Below, in pieces: positions 13,812 to 22,672 of a stretch of 42,032 nt of DNA (positions are counted from its first letter, which is position 1; every line of letters begins with the position of its first letter). Location: assembly GCA_021769725.1 (NCBI GenBank), contig JAETSI010000024.1, positions 1-42,032 of the forward strand, given 5' to 3'. The stretch comes from Oscillospiraceae bacterium (lineage in GTDB: Bacteria > Bacillota > Clostridia > Oscillospirales > Ruminococcaceae). The translations under genes and the position numbers were made by a program. Below the pieces are notes generated by a model. That model was not told where the DNA came from, did not search any database, and was given only the letters and a program-made list of their open reading frames with translations.

Positions 13812-14086
13812 GGGAGTATAGAAAAGCAGATGCCCGGAATCCGCACATGGGGCTGAATAACCGTATATGTCGGAATCCTGAATACTGGTGCAAGCTGCAT
13901 CAGGTATGGCTTTCTGAAAATGACGTAGCAAAGAAACAATGTAAACATAAGCCCACTTTTGACATGATAGGCACAGTCAGGTGCGGCAATTTAGTGAAAA
14001 GATCGGACTGGGAGAAAGGACGGGTGAAAAAGAATGAACACTATAAAAATAAAAACCGGAAACGGCAGCATGACAATAAACATTGA
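13808..14086 (+). CDS. Cys/His-rich small basic protein, 92 aa
   Basis: Starts at ATG 13808, overlapping the polymerase stop (ATGA), after GGGGTGAG. Four cysteines and several histidines (ICRNPEYWCKLHQVWL … KKQCKHKPTF … VRCGNL) suggest a small zinc-binding fold; the C-terminus is strongly basic. It overlaps the next gene by 53 bp, so one of the two starts may differ. Likely nucleic-acid binding; no function assigned. Confidence 0.6.
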   Translation: MREYRKADARNPHMGLNNRICRNPEYWCKLHQVWLSENDVAKKQCKHKPTFDMIGTVRCGNLVKRSDWEKGRVKKNEHYKNKNRKRQHDNKH

Positions 14087-14474
14087 CAATTTCTTTCCTT
14101 GCAGTCAGGCCCGGTTCAATAAGCTGTTCAAAATCGTTCGTCAATTTTCGTGGCTGAATGATGTTCAGGCAATCACTGAACAGCTGAACCAACACTTTAC
14201 AGAACAGATTCAGGACAATGAGATCACAAAGGCGGGATATGCAAAAAGGCATTTCAGGCAAATGCAGGCACACGCTGACTACAGGGACATGGTGGAATCA
14301 GGAAAGCATCCCAACGGGATCCCGCTGACAAAAGAGGAATTGAAAGACTTCAAGAAAAGGATGGTCGATGCCGGACGCTGGGCGAAACAGTACCTTTGTG
14401 AGACAAAAAAAATAGATCGTGAAATATCGGCATTAAAGAAGAATCTGGAAATGCTGGGAAGTTTGGAGATGTAA
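14034..14474 (+). CDS. Hypothetical protein, 146 aa
   Basis: Mainly helical, charged protein ending in a probable coiled coil (REISALKKNLEMLGSLEM). No recognised family. ATG 14034 follows GGTGAAAAAG; the start lies inside the preceding gene. It directly precedes the primase-helicase with a 3-bp gap, suggesting a role in replication, for example as a loader or accessory factor. That is only positional. Confidence 0.6.
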   Translation: MNTIKIKTGNGSMTINIDNFFPCSQARFNKLFKIVRQFSWLNDVQAITEQLNQHFTEQIQDNEITKAGYAKRHFRQMQAHADYRDMVESGKHPNGIPLTKEELKDFKKRMVDAGRWAKQYLCETKKIDREISALKKNLEMLGSLEM

Positions 14475-14477
14475 CAC

Positions 14478-16382
14478 ATGGCTGATCTGTATAAGGGATA
14501 TATAAAAACCAAAAATAAACAGGCTGCGGAGAGGTTCAAAGACAGGACTGACTTCAAGACGCTGGATGAAGTCAGTTCCCTTCCTGAATATGCTGGTATC
14601 CTTGAAAAAGATACCATGTTTATTGATATTGACGATCCTGATCAGTCTGAAATACTAATGGACATTGTGGAAGCGCTACAGCTGGATTGCCGGGTGATCT
14701 GTACCAGCAGGGGAAAGCATTTCATTTTCAAGAACACGCAGCTGCACCAGTGCAAGACAAAGGCAACGCTGGCCTGTGGCCTGACGGCTGATATAAAGGT
14801 AGGTTATGTGAACGCCTATGAAGTGCTGAAAGTGGGCGGTGAAGAACGTTTCTGTGAATGGGACATTGAACCGGGCGCACATTATCAGGAAGTTCCGAAG
14901 TGGCTTTTACCTGTAGGAAAGAAAAAGCTGGACTTCATTGACATGGAAGCCGGGGATGGCCGGAATCAGGAATTGTTCAACTATATCCTGACGCTGCAAA
15001 GTAATGATTTCAGCGTGGAAGAATCACGGGAAACGATCCGCATTATTAACAGTTATGTCCTGAAGGATCCCTTGTCAGATCAGGAAATTGAAACCATTTT
15101 ACGGGATGACGCTTTCAGGAAGCCGGTATTCTTCAACGGTTCCCGCTTCCTGTTTGACCGTTTCGCCGCTTATATGAAGAATACGCAGCACGTTGTCATT
15201 ATCAACGGGAATCTGCATATATACCGGGATGGCGTGTACCTGAACGGCTACAGGCACATTGAAGCGGAAATGATCCGCACTATCCCGGATCTGTCTGACG
15301 CAAAGCGCAAGGAAGTATTGAAGTATATGCAGCTGATATGTGAAAAGGTGGAACCTGCGGATGCCCGTTATATAGCGTTCAGGAATGGTATATATGACGT
15401 GGTAACGGACACCATGCAGGACTTTTCCCCTTCTATTGTTATCACCAACAAAATACCGTGGGACTATAACCCGCAGGCGTTCAATGAACTGACTGAACAA
15501 ACACTGAACAAATTAGCGTGTGACGATCCAACAATCCGGGCGCTGCTTGAGGAATGTATTGGTTACTGTTTTTACAGGCGTTCGGAACTGGGAAAAGCGT
15601 TCATTCTGACCGGGGAAAAGAACAACGGAAAAAGTACCTTCCTTGATCTGGTCAAGGCCGTTGTGGGTGAGGATAACATATCAGCCCTTGACCTGAAAGA
15701 ACTGGGGGACAGGTTCACCACTTCAATGATGTTCGGAAAGCTGGCAAATATTGGTGACGATATAGGGGATGACTTCATGCAGGGTACACAGGTAGCCATG
15801 TTCAAAAAGATTGTGACCGGAAACCGGATCAAGGCAGAAAGAAAAGGTCAGGATCCGTTTGAATTTAACCCATATATAAAGCTGCTGTTCTCTGCTAATG
15901 ACATACCACGAATGAAGGATAAGACCGGGGCTGTTTTGCGGCGGCTGGTCATCATTCCTTTTAATGCACAGTTTTCAAAAGAAGATCCTGACTATGATCC
16001 GTTTATCAAATATAAACTGATTGAACCGGGTTCTATAGAATACCTGATCAAGCTGGGGATCATGGGCTTGCGCCGTGTTCTGGAAAATCAGGACTTCACC
16101 AGATCAGACCGTGTTGATCGGCAGCTGGAAGAATATGAAGAAGAAAATAACCCTATTGTGGCTTTCCTTCACGATCTGGAACATGGGGAAAATGACATAA
16201 TCAATGAAACAACGGCTGATGTATACGCCAAATATAAAATATTCTGTAACGCTGCTAATATGCAGCCCATGTCAAAGGTTGTTTTTTCAAAGCAGATAAA
16301 CAAGCGGCTGAATACAGAAATAGCTTTTCGGAAAATTGCCGGAAAGTCTACACGGATTTTTATAAAAGTGAAAGGAATATGA
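14478..16382 (+). CDS. P4-type primase-helicase
   Basis: 634 residues. The N-terminal ~150 residues (MFIDIDDPD, CTSRGKHFIF, ADIKVG) match an archaeo-eukaryotic (prim-pol type) primase. A D5_N-like middle follows. The C-terminal superfamily 3 helicase has Walker A GEKNNGKST (~378-386), Walker B GDDIGDD-type acidic motif, and motif C LLFSAND. It would melt the origin, unwind DNA and prime synthesis. Such proteins, like P4 alpha, can recognise their own origin iterons; repeat block B lies 500 bp downstream and block A near the integrase. ATG 14478 follows TTTGGAGATG. Confidence 0.88.
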   Translation: MADLYKGYIKTKNKQAAERFKDRTDFKTLDEVSSLPEYAGILEKDTMFIDIDDPDQSEILMDIVEALQLDCRVICTSRGKHFIFKNTQLHQCKTKATLACGLTADIKVGYVNAYEVLKVGGEERFCEWDIEPGAHYQEVPKWLLPVGKKKLDFIDMEAGDGRNQELFNYILTLQSNDFSVEESRETIRIINSYVLKDPLSDQEIETILRDDAFRKPVFFNGSRFLFDRFAAYMKNTQHVVIINGNLHIYRDGVYLNGYRHIEAEMIRTIPDLSDAKRKEVLKYMQLICEKVEPADARYIAFRNGIYDVVTDTMQDFSPSIVITNKIPWDYNPQAFNELTEQTLNKLACDDPTIRALLEECIGYCFYRRSELGKAFILTGEKNNGKSTFLDLVKAVVGEDNISALDLKELGDRFTTSMMFGKLANIGDDIGDDFMQGTQVAMFKKIVTGNRIKAERKGQDPFEFNPYIKLLFSANDIPRMKDKTGAVLRRLVIIPFNAQFSKEDPDYDPFIKYKLIEPGSIEYLIKLGIMGLRRVLENQDFTRSDRVDRQLEEYEEENNPIVAFLHDLEHGENDIINETTADVYAKYKIFCNAANMQPMSKVVFSKQINKRLNTEIAFRKIAGKSTRIFIKVKGI

Positions 16383-16386
16383 AGGA

Positions 16387-16680
16387 ATGAAAACTTGTAT
16401 ATGTGATAAATGCAGCACGGAAATTGAAATGAATGTTCAGGAAGAAGTTATTGATCAGGATAAGGACGGGAAGGACATCACGGAACAGTTCTTTGTCTGC
16501 CCGGAGTGCGGCCAGCGCTACACTATATTCATTTCTGATCAGTTCATGCAGCAGAAAATAGCAGCCAGAAAGCGCCTGAAACGGATGCCAAAGAATTACA
16601 ATCCGGCGCTGGATGCTGCACTGGTGAAAGAAATGCAGAAGCATTTTAAGAAGCTGAAAAGAAAATACGGGAGGGAGTGA
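16387..16680 (+). CDS. Zinc-ribbon protein, 97 aa
   Basis: CICDKC at the N-terminus and CPECG at ~38-42 give a four-cysteine zinc ribbon; the C-terminal half is basic and helical (KKLKRKYGRE end). ATG 16387 follows GAAGGA. Lying directly after the primase-helicase, it may bind DNA or RNA. No specific family assigned. Confidence 0.65.
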   Translation: MKTCICDKCSTEIEMNVQEEVIDQDKDGKDITEQFFVCPECGQRYTIFISDQFMQQKIAARKRLKRMPKNYNPALDAALVKEMQKHFKKLKRKYGRE

Positions 16681-16685
16681 CACGG

Positions 16686-16796
16686 ATGAAAAAGTACAAG
16701 CGTGATAAATATTCCATTATGACACCGTCAAGGTGGGAACGTCTGTTACAAAGGTTTATAGTTTGGTATTGTCAAAGGAAGGTGAAAGGAAAATGA
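16686..16796 (+). CDS. Small basic peptide, 36 aa
   Basis: ATG 16686 follows GGGAGGGAG; stop TGA 16794-16796 overlaps the next start (ATGA). The product is rich in Lys, Arg, Trp and Tyr (MKKYKRDKYSIMTPSRWER…). Clear ribosome binding site and coupling support it as real. Function unknown. Confidence 0.5.
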   Translation: MKKYKRDKYSIMTPSRWERLLQRFIVWYCQRKVKGK

Positions 16797-16888
16797 AAAA
16801 GGTTGTAGTGACAGCCAGTATTCTGCTGGTGGTTGTGGTGGTTTATAAAGTGTGCATATGGGACTATTACAAGGCGGCTATAAATTAA
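16793..16888 (+). CDS. Small membrane peptide, 31 aa
   Basis: ATG 16793 overlaps the previous stop and follows GGAAGGTGAAAGG. The product is a single hydrophobic helix (VVVTASILLVVVVVYKV) with a short tail, TAA at 16886-16888. It is the last gene before repeat block B. Function unknown. Confidence 0.5.
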   Translation: MKKVVVTASILLVVVVVYKVCIWDYYKAAIN

Positions 16889-17160
16889 AAGTCACGATTG
16901 CGACACGCTTTGACACGGTACACGGTCACGGTTAAAAACCTTGATTTTATCACATGGACACGGTTGACACGGTTAAAAAGAAAGTTCTTTTATATTTTAT
17001 TGCAATCTGTATCATGTCAGTGTTGATAAAAAAGAAAATATATAAGTAGATGTATGTTTAGCGTGTCAAGCGTGTCAGAAATTAAAAAAGATATTGAAAA
17101 CATGGGGTTTTTAAAGGTCACGGTTATATTTTTTAAGCGTGACCAGAAAGGAAGGTATAA
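16889..17160. promoter_or_regulatory. Iteron-rich non-coding block B (possible origin)
   Basis: No gene is seen in these 272 bp. GACACG occurs at 16902, 16912 (10-bp phase), 16957 and 16966, and in inverse orientation at 17062 and 17071. The pair 16902-16917 and 17062-17076 forms an inverted repeat with one indel. An AT-rich centre (about 16972-17050) lies between. Blocks 16928-16949 and 16960-16977 are identical to 1378-1399 and 1410-1427 of block A. TTGACA at 16964 with a weak TTTTAT 18 bases on could be a promoter for the regulator at 17161. Origin function is inferred. Confidence 0.55.
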
Positions 17161-17616
17161 ATGGCTGAACATAAAAGAAAAAAGAGGGTTACACCATATG
17201 AAAAAGCTGTTAATTATTTATCACAAATTGAATATATAGAAGAAATGATCGGTGAAAAGCAGGATATTATTGACAGTCTACGGAGCAGCATCACAGGAAC
17301 GTCAGCCAGTACGGAAAGTGAACGTGTGCAGACTTCCCCTAAAGACCGTTTAGGTGAAACCTGTGCAAAGATCGTTGACCTGTGCGAACAGCTGAACAAA
17401 GACATTGATTCTTTTGTAGATATGAAAGCGGAAGTCATACAAACCATAGATCAGTATGTCGATGACCTGAAAGAAAGACGTTTACTGTATTTACGCTATT
17501 TGAAGTTTATCCCTATTGAATCATGTGCCAAAGAATTAAGAATATCAAGGGCAACAGCGTATAATTTCCATAAAGCTGCGATGCAAAAAATAGCCCGGAA
17601 ATTTGAAAATAGATAA
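17161..17616 (+). CDS. ArpU-like late transcription regulator
   Basis: 151 residues. The N-terminal two thirds are helical with a probable coiled coil. The C-terminal ~105-150 (LLYLRYLKFIPIESCAKELRISRATAYNFHKAAMQKI) is a sigma-70 region-4-like HTH typical of ArpU/RinA-type late regulators in Firmicutes phages. It would switch on the terminase-to-lysis genes by acting at the promoter just downstream (17655-17683) or by antitermination. ATG 17161 follows AGAAAGGAAGG. It stands alone between repeat block B and the late promoter, the usual place. Confidence 0.78.
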   Translation: MAEHKRKKRVTPYEKAVNYLSQIEYIEEMIGEKQDIIDSLRSSITGTSASTESERVQTSPKDRLGETCAKIVDLCEQLNKDIDSFVDMKAEVIQTIDQYVDDLKERRLLYLRYLKFIPIESCAKELRISRATAYNFHKAAMQKIARKFENR

Positions 17617-17654
17617 AATTAGATTTATTTAGAAAAACTTATACACATAGACAC

Positions 17655-17683
17655 TTGAAACAGATTGTTTTCTGTAATATAGT
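17655..17683 (+). promoter_or_regulatory. Candidate late promoter
   Basis: -35 TTGAAA (17655-17660), 17-base spacer, -10 TATAGT (17678-17683). It lies 39 bp after the late regulator gene and about 90 bp before terS. A hairpin terminator at 17710-17734 sits only about 20 bp after the predicted start of transcription. Confidence 0.6.
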
Positions 17684-17709
17684 GTAGGTGTCGAACAATA
17701 CATGAATGA

Positions 17710-17746
17710 CCTTCAAGGCGGGACGCTTTGAAGGTTGTTTTGTTTT
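17710..17746 (+). terminator. Terminator in the late leader
   Basis: An 11-bp stem with one G-T wobble (17710-17720 with 17724-17734), GGA loop, followed by a T-rich tail (TTGTTTTGTTTT). Placed between the late promoter and the terminase gene, it recalls the lambda pR'-tR' layout, where late transcription needs antitermination. Confidence 0.65.
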
Positions 17747-17774
17747 AAAGAGAAAATAAGGGGGTGTGTTTCCT

Positions 17775-18653
17775 TTGTCAGACGGTAAGGATCTGCGGAA
17801 GGAAGCCTTTGAAATGTTCCAGCAAGGTTTTAAGCTGGTGGACATAGCAAAGCAGCTGAATGTTCCTGCTGGCACTGTCAGACGATGGAAGCACAGTGAC
17901 AAGTGGGAAATGAACGGGGCGGGCGAACGTTCGGAAAAAGCGAACGAAACGAACGCACAGACGAACGTTCACGAAGTATTTAAGCAGAAACGCCGTAAAA
18001 GGGTTTATTCAGATGTGCAGCAGGTAGAAAAGAACGCCGGACTTACTGAAAAACAGCGGCTTTTCTGCCTTTTTTATGTCCGGTACTTCAATGCAACAAA
18101 GGCATATCAGAAAGCATATGGGTGTGCCTATTCAACGGCGGCATCTGCTGGCAGCAGGTTACTGGAAAATGCAAAGGTACGGAAGGAAATCATGCAACTG
18201 AAACAAGGCCGGTTGAATCAGCAGCTATTGGATGAATCGGACATTTTTCAGAAGTACATGGACATAGCTTTTTCGGACATAACCGACTTTCTGACGTTCG
18301 GACAAAAGGAAGTTCCGGTCATGGGTGCGTTCGGCCCGATCAAGGTTGAAGATCCAGACACCGGAGAAAAGATACCTGTCACCAAAATAGTGAACGTTGT
18401 CCAGTTCAGGGAATCGGACGAAGTTGACGGGACACTGATCAGTGAGGTCAGACAGGGGAAAGACGGGGCCAGCATAAAACTGGCTGACCGTATGAAAGCG
18501 CTTGAATGGCTGTCTGAACATATGGACATGGCAACGCCTGAACAAAAGGCCCGTATGAAGAAGCTGGAAGCGGAAACTGAACGGATCAGGAACAGCGGCG
18601 GCGCAGAAGGTGAGGATGATGGCGTTGAAATCATTAACGACTGCCCCACCTAA
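17775..18653 (+). CDS. terS: Terminase small subunit
   Basis: 292 residues. An N-terminal HTH (FKLVDIAKQLNVPAGTVRRW) is followed by the Terminase_2 core (LTEKQRLFCLFYVRYFNATKAYQKAYG …). It recognises phage DNA and recruits the large subunit for packaging. TTG 17775 is preferred: the GGGGG site ends at 17764, giving a 10-base spacing, while GTG 17766 would be only 1 base away. The linker ~55-85 is rich in Asn/Glu/Thr. It overlaps terL by 35 bp in another frame. Confidence 0.88.
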   Translation: MSDGKDLRKEAFEMFQQGFKLVDIAKQLNVPAGTVRRWKHSDKWEMNGAGERSEKANETNAQTNVHEVFKQKRRKRVYSDVQQVEKNAGLTEKQRLFCLFYVRYFNATKAYQKAYGCAYSTAASAGSRLLENAKVRKEIMQLKQGRLNQQLLDESDIFQKYMDIAFSDITDFLTFGQKEVPVMGAFGPIKVEDPDTGEKIPVTKIVNVVQFRESDEVDGTLISEVRQGKDGASIKLADRMKALEWLSEHMDMATPEQKARMKKLEAETERIRNSGGAEGEDDGVEIINDCPT

Positions 18654-20004
18654 AAAGAAACAGGTGCGGATTAGTGAAATTATAATACCGAAATATCAGG
18701 CTATATTCAATAATCGCACATATAAGCACATTATATTGACTTCTGGCCGTGCCGGTACGAAGTCCAGTTTTGCAGGTGTGCGTGGTATATATCAGCTTGT
18801 CAATGATGGTTCCGGTTCCGTGGTGGTGTTGCGTAAACGGCACAATAAGCTGCGGAAAACGGTATACAAGGAAATGCTGCGGGGTATTAACCGACTGGGG
18901 ATCAGCAAGAAAAAGTTTGAGATCACAAAGTCCCCTATGGAAATCACCTATAAAAAGCACGGCAGCACAATGTACTTTGCCGGTTCTGACGGTATAGACG
19001 ATACGAAAGGAATCATTGACGAAGATAAACCGATCAAGCTGGTCATACTGGACGAACTGACAGAGTTCTTTGACGATGGCGAAGGTGAGGATGAACTTCT
19101 GAACATTGAAGCGACTTTTGCCCGTGGAAACAAGGGTGATTTTCAAATGATCTATCTGTTCAATCCACCAAAGAACCCGAACAGCGACATTATGAAGTGG
19201 CTGACCAAAATGAAGCAGCGGCCAGACACCATCCACATTCACACGGACTACAGGGATGTTCCGGCTGACTGGCTGGGGCCTGACCTGATACAGTCAGCGG
19301 AAACGCTGCACCTGATAGATCCCCGTCAATATGAATGGGTATGGCTGGGGAAGTGCATCGGCATAGACGAAGTTATTTACTATATGTTCAGCCAGAAGCA
19401 CATTGACCGGCCACTTGCAAGAATTGACCGCTTTCCTATTATCGCCATCGGCGGGGACTATGGACAGCAGAACGCCACGACATTTCAGGCGGCAGGTCTG
19501 GACATGGCACACAGGAAGCTGCGGGGCCTGAATGAATATTACCACAGCGGCAGGGAAAGCGGAAAACAGAAAGCCCCTTCCTTGTATGCAAAGGATTTTG
19601 TTCAGTTCGTTCAGTTGTTGGGTAAACAGTACGGAACGGAAGGTGTACGCTTCCTGCTGTTTCTGGATCCTTCTGCTAAAGGTTTAGCGGAAGAAATCAA
19701 GCGGGCCTGTAGGGTTGCGGGGGTTCCTGTATCTGTCCGGGAAGCTGACAATGATGTGAAGCTGGGGATCAGCCGGACACAAAAGGCGCTGACCTTCAAC
19801 ATTTTATCCATTTCCCCCAAACAGGAAAACGCCATTGATGAATTTGGGGTGTACGGGTACGATCCAAAGTCCATTGAAAAGGGCAAGGAAGAACCGATCA
19901 AGTTAGACGATCACTGTATGGACGCTATCCGGTATATGGTCATGGGTATGTGGACGAAAATCAAGGCGTGGTTGCCTGTTTCGGAACAGGAAGATGAAAA
20001 ATAA
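18619..20004 (+). CDS. terL: Terminase large subunit (PBSX family)
   Basis: About 461 residues. The ATPase domain shows a P-loop-like TSGRAGTKSS and Walker B LVILDELTEFF. The nuclease domain shows IAIGGDYGQ and the C-terminal LDDHCMDAIRY that ends PBSX-type terminases. It cuts concatemeric DNA and drives it into the prohead. ATG 18619 is chosen for its distance from AAGG (18607-18610); ATG 18616 and GTG 18610 are in-frame alternatives. It is followed by the portal gene after 17 bp. Confidence 0.93.
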   Translation: MALKSLTTAPPKKKQVRISEIIIPKYQAIFNNRTYKHIILTSGRAGTKSSFAGVRGIYQLVNDGSGSVVVLRKRHNKLRKTVYKEMLRGINRLGISKKKFEITKSPMEITYKKHGSTMYFAGSDGIDDTKGIIDEDKPIKLVILDELTEFFDDGEGEDELLNIEATFARGNKGDFQMIYLFNPPKNPNSDIMKWLTKMKQRPDTIHIHTDYRDVPADWLGPDLIQSAETLHLIDPRQYEWVWLGKCIGIDEVIYYMFSQKHIDRPLARIDRFPIIAIGGDYGQQNATTFQAAGLDMAHRKLRGLNEYYHSGRESGKQKAPSLYAKDFVQFVQLLGKQYGTEGVRFLLFLDPSAKGLAEEIKRACRVAGVPVSVREADNDVKLGISRTQKALTFNILSISPKQENAIDEFGVYGYDPKSIEKGKEEPIKLDDHCMDAIRYMVMGMWTKIKAWLPVSEQEDEK

Positions 20005-20021
20005 TCAGGGAGTGAAAGACA

Positions 20022-21467
20022 ATGGATATTTTCAGTTATTTCCGGGATAAGGGGATTGACACGGTGAACCCCACCTATTACCGGCAAATAGAGATCTGGC
20101 GCAGCTGGTACAATTCCAATGTGAAGAAATTTCATAAGTACAAAGTATACCGTGGGAACGGTACTTCTGTGAACTGCCTGCGGCACTCTTTAGGCATGGC
20201 TAAAAAAGTCTGTGAGGATATGGCGGATCTGCTGCTGAATGAGCGTGTGACAATCACCATAGCAGACCAGACCACGGATGCCTTTGTGAAGGGTGTGCTG
20301 GAAACTAACACATGGGAAGAACTGGGGAATGAATTTCAGGAATGGAAGTCAGCGCTGGGAACCGTGGCCTATGTGGTGTATATCAAGGATGCCGTGGTGG
20401 ACGAAGCCGGGAACATGACCGGGGGCAGCGTGGGGATCAACTATGTGGAAGCAGCCCACATCTACCCTACCAGCTGGCAGAATAAAGTGATCACTGAATG
20501 TATTTTCACGTTTCCAAAAACTTACAAGCGTAAGAAATACGTTCATTTTCAATATCACCGGATTGAGGATGTACCCGGTGAGAACCGGAAACAGTATGTG
20601 ATTGAAAACACGGTTGTGGAGAACACCAGCGGTTCAGGCCGGGAACTGACACCTGACCAGTGGGAAGAAATACCCACTTTCAGTGGGTTGGCTGAACGCA
20701 TTGAAACGGGTTCAGATCAGCCGCTTTTCATTATTGACCGGCTGAACATGGTGAATAATGCAGACGATGACACCACTAACCCGATGGGTGTTTCCCTGTT
20801 TGCAAATGCTATTGATATTATCAGGAAAATTGATCTTGAATATGACAGTTACGCAAACGAATTTTCTTTAGGGCGCAAGCGCATATTTGTGGCCCCGGAA
20901 TTTTTATCAAACACCAACGGTTCCCCGGTCTTTGATCCGAACGATTCAGTGTTTTATGAATTGCCGGAAGATTATTTCAAAAATGCGGAATCGAAGGAAG
21001 CGATCCGGGAAATAAACATGGAACTGCGGATTGAGGAACACAGCAAAGCGATCAATGACGATCTGAACTGGCTTTCTTTCAAGTGCGGTTTTGGCACTGA
21101 CCGGTACAAGTTTGAAGCTGGCAGCGTGAAAACGGCCACGGAAGTGATCAGTGAAAATTCAGATATGTACAGGGGCCTGACGAAGCATGAACTGGTACTG
21201 AACCGGGTGCTGATCCAGCTGATTCAGACAATCATCCGGGCCGGTATCAGCATAGGGATCCCAGGCCTACAGGAAAATACGGACGTGACCATTCAGTTTG
21301 ACGATTCGATCATTGAAGATAAGGTCACAGAACGTCAGAATGACCGTCAGGACGTGGCGATGGGTGCTATGGGTTTAGCTGAATACCGGGCTAAGTGGTA
21401 CGGGGAAACACCTGAACAGGCACAGAAGAACCTTCCTGAACAGTTTGACAATGGGGTGATCCAGTGA
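20022..21467 (+). CDS. Portal protein (SPP1 Gp6-like)
   Basis: 481 residues, the expected size for an SPP1-type portal. It would form the dodecameric ring at one capsid vertex through which DNA enters and leaves. Typical features are MAKKVCEDMADLLLNE near residue 60-75, a central PTSWQN segment, and the helical C-terminus with ATEVISENSDMYRG and RVLIQLIQTII. ATG 20022 follows CAGGGAG. Its stop overlaps the GTG start of the minor capsid gene. Confidence 0.9.
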   Translation: MDIFSYFRDKGIDTVNPTYYRQIEIWRSWYNSNVKKFHKYKVYRGNGTSVNCLRHSLGMAKKVCEDMADLLLNERVTITIADQTTDAFVKGVLETNTWEELGNEFQEWKSALGTVAYVVYIKDAVVDEAGNMTGGSVGINYVEAAHIYPTSWQNKVITECIFTFPKTYKRKKYVHFQYHRIEDVPGENRKQYVIENTVVENTSGSGRELTPDQWEEIPTFSGLAERIETGSDQPLFIIDRLNMVNNADDDTTNPMGVSLFANAIDIIRKIDLEYDSYANEFSLGRKRIFVAPEFLSNTNGSPVFDPNDSVFYELPEDYFKNAESKEAIREINMELRIEEHSKAINDDLNWLSFKCGFGTDRYKFEAGSVKTATEVISENSDMYRGLTKHELVLNRVLIQLIQTIIRAGISIGIPGLQENTDVTIQFDDSIIEDKVTERQNDRQDVAMGAMGLAEYRAKWYGETPEQAQKNLPEQFDNGVIQ

Positions 21468-22648
21468 AACGGGAATACCAGTCAATCCTACAAAACGGCA
21501 TTGAAAAGAAATACCTGATGCTGGAAGAAGAAATTGAAAAGGACATAGTGCGCCGGATCCAAAAGGCCGGAAAAATTACTTCTACAGCTGACTGGCAGAT
21601 TCAGCGCTATATGGTGCTGGGACACAGTACGGAAGATGTTGAAAATATCATCCGTTCAGCTGTAGGCGGTGACTGGGCTGACACTTTCAAGCTGTATGAT
21701 GAAGTCATAGAACAGGAATATGTCAGGTGCAAGGCCCTGTATGAGCAGGTCAACGCCCACTTTGTCCCATATGAACAGAATTATGAATTGCAGCAACTTA
21801 CCAATGCACTGATCCAGCAATCCAATGACGAACTTTTCAACATAAGCAAGTCACTGGGGTTCATGGTGGACATGGGCGGCGGGCGCAAGGTATTCACACC
21901 GCTGTCAGAGATATACAACGGGTATCTGGACAATGCGATCACCATGATGGCATCCGGGGCCTTTGATTACAACACCATGATCCGCAAGGTTGTGGGAGAA
22001 ATGACCGCTTCCGGGCTGCGAACGGTTGACTATGCTTCCGGCCACAGTAACAGGGTGGATGTAGCCGTCAGGCGGGCGCTGCTGACCGGGATGGGACAGC
22101 TGACCGGGCAAATATCCAGAATGAACGGTCAAGCGCTGGGAACAGACAAATATGAAGTTGACTGGCATCCCGGAGCAAGGCCGGATCATGCAAAATGGCA
22201 GGGCCGTGTCTGGACATACCAGCAGCTTGTAGATGTCTGCGGGCTGGGTTCCGGCCCCGGTCTGCTGGGTTGGAATTGCCGTCATACCTACTACCCTTTT
22301 CTGGAAGGGATTTCTGTCAGAAATTATTCTGATCAATGGCTGGCAGAAATGGATAGGAAGGAAGCGCAGAAAATCCCGTACAGGGGGAAGGAATACAATA
22401 CCTATGAAGCCACGCAGAAACAGCGGCAAATGGAAACGGCGATGCGGGCGCAACGGGAAAAGGTGCAGCTGCTAAAACAGGGCGGCGCTGATCCTGACGA
22501 TATTTTGAACGCACGGTGTAAATATCAGGCCATGCTTGATGAATATTCAGAGTTCAGTAAAAAGTTCAAACTTCCTGAACAGCGTGAACGGATATATTAT
22601 GACCTGCGGGGCCGTGTAGCACCTTCACAGCGAACATATAAGAAATGA
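21464..22648 (+). CDS. Minor capsid protein (MuF/Phage_min_cap2)
   Basis: 394 residues. The fold shows a helical N-terminus and the minor-capsid core with VDWHPGARPDHAKWQGRV and GLLGWNCRHTYYPF, characteristic of Phage_min_cap2 proteins that sit inside the head and may be ejected with DNA. GTG 21464 is coupled to the portal stop. The TGA at 22646-22648 is in the same frame as the metallopeptidase sequence that follows: the next 8 codons plus the 296-codon downstream gene are open without any other stop. The intact form may be a ~700-residue MuF-peptidase fusion (see findings). Confidence 0.88.
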   Translation: MKREYQSILQNGIEKKYLMLEEEIEKDIVRRIQKAGKITSTADWQIQRYMVLGHSTEDVENIIRSAVGGDWADTFKLYDEVIEQEYVRCKALYEQVNAHFVPYEQNYELQQLTNALIQQSNDELFNISKSLGFMVDMGGGRKVFTPLSEIYNGYLDNAITMMASGAFDYNTMIRKVVGEMTASGLRTVDYASGHSNRVDVAVRRALLTGMGQLTGQISRMNGQALGTDKYEVDWHPGARPDHAKWQGRVWTYQQLVDVCGLGSGPGLLGWNCRHTYYPFLEGISVRNYSDQWLAEMDRKEAQKIPYRGKEYNTYEATQKQRQMETAMRAQREKVQLLKQGGADPDDILNARCKYQAMLDEYSEFSKKFKLPEQRERIYYDLRGRVAPSQRTYKK

Positions 22649-22672
22649 CAAGCGGAACAGCTGGAAAAGAAA

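Noticed and set aside
18634..19242. Minus-strand open frame of 202 codons opposite terL
   Set aside because: terL is a well-conserved family on the plus strand; the antisense frame shows no domain or start signal.
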